From Desulfarculus sp. (GTDB lineage: Bacteria; Desulfobacterota; Desulfarculia; Desulfarculales; Desulfarculaceae): a stretch of DNA of 6,221 nucleotides. Made by a program: the position numbers and the translations under genes. Shown one piece after another: positions 6,137 to 6,221 of this stretch. Under the pieces are notes generated by a model, which did no database searches, had not been told where the DNA came from, and worked only from the letters and a program-made list of their open reading frames with translations. The stretch covers positions 1 through 6,221 of the forward strand of contig JAIUYB010000149.1 of assembly GCA_020216625.1 (NCBI GenBank). Direction: 5' to 3'. Position 1 is the stretch's first letter; every line of letters starts with the position of its first letter.

Positions 6137-6221
6137 TCAGGCCCGGGTCAGGGGCCCCAGCAGGTTGTTGCTGATCACCACGCGCTGGATCTCGCTGGTG
6201 CCCTCGTAGATGGTGAAGACC
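6137..6221 (-). CDS. Acyl-CoA dehydrogenase, C-terminal end (5' part outside window)
   Basis: Only the last 27 codons and the stop are inside the window; the final base at 6221 belongs to the preceding codon. The peptide reads VFTIYEGTSEIQR then VVISNNLLGP to the end LTRA. The IYEGTSEIQR signature is characteristic of the FAD-binding acyl-CoA dehydrogenase C-terminal domain, and its Glu aligns with the catalytic base of the medium/short-chain enzymes. These flavoenzymes oxidise acyl-CoA to 2-enoyl-CoA and pass electrons to ETF. Chain-length preference cannot be told from this fragment. The stop is 44 nt upstream of the fusion gene on the same strand, with no visible terminator between them, although the functions are unrelated. 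Confidence 0.9.
   Translation of the reverse strand, partial: VFTIYEGTSEIQRVVISNNLLGPLTRA

Noticed and set aside
4107..6209. A 700-codon open frame on the plus strand, opposite the sugar genes
   Set aside because: Its translation is low-complexity, rich in His, Gln, Leu, Val and Gly with no domain pattern, and it lies antisense to two genes with clear catalytic motifs. Strong G/C third-position bias on the real strand removes stops from this frame.

Overview
The window is about 6.2 kb of GC-rich bacterial DNA. Its coding strands strongly prefer G or C at third codon positions, which opens long spurious antisense reading frames. The gene content (a DnaE of the E. coli length class, a DUF3795 protein, an O-antigen type nucleotide-sugar operon and an acyl-CoA dehydrogenase) fits a high-GC Gram-negative, most plausibly a Desulfobacterota/deltaproteobacterial lineage. 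That placement is an inference from protein style, with no marker gene behind it.

Left part, plus strand. Positions 1-2433 are the C-terminal two thirds of dnaE, the DNA polymerase III alpha subunit, cut by the window edge. A 227-nt gap follows. Its first ~127 nt are GC-rich and featureless. Its second part is an AT-rich island with a TTGACA-type promoter and a perfect 9-bp inverted repeat lying on the expected transcription start, which looks like a repressor operator. This drives a small 15-cysteine DUF3795-type protein with a C-terminal zinc ribbon (2661-3152). After a 96-nt gap with a GC-rich hairpin and an 8-bp inverted repeat comes a 101-aa predicted lipoprotein (3249-3554).

Right part, minus strand, read right to left. 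The last 27 codons of an acyl-CoA dehydrogenase (6137-6221) are followed 44 nt later by a 541-codon fusion gene (4467-6092). The fusion joins an NAD-dependent Gfo/Idh/MocA sugar dehydrogenase to a left-handed beta-helix acetyltransferase ending in a CxC...CxxC zinc-ribbon tail. Eighteen nt further on is rfbA/rmlA, glucose-1-phosphate thymidylyltransferase (3570-4448), which converges on the lipoprotein gene with only 15 nt between the stops.

The fusion gene and rfbA form a tight pair supplying activated sugars for surface polysaccharide. In the Pseudomonas WbpA-B-E-D route the two fused activities are the steps before and after a transamination, and no aminotransferase is present in this window. 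The most interesting items are this step-skipping fusion and the phased palindrome in front of the DUF3795 gene. I see no CRISPR array, tRNA, rRNA, insertion sequence or phage gene.
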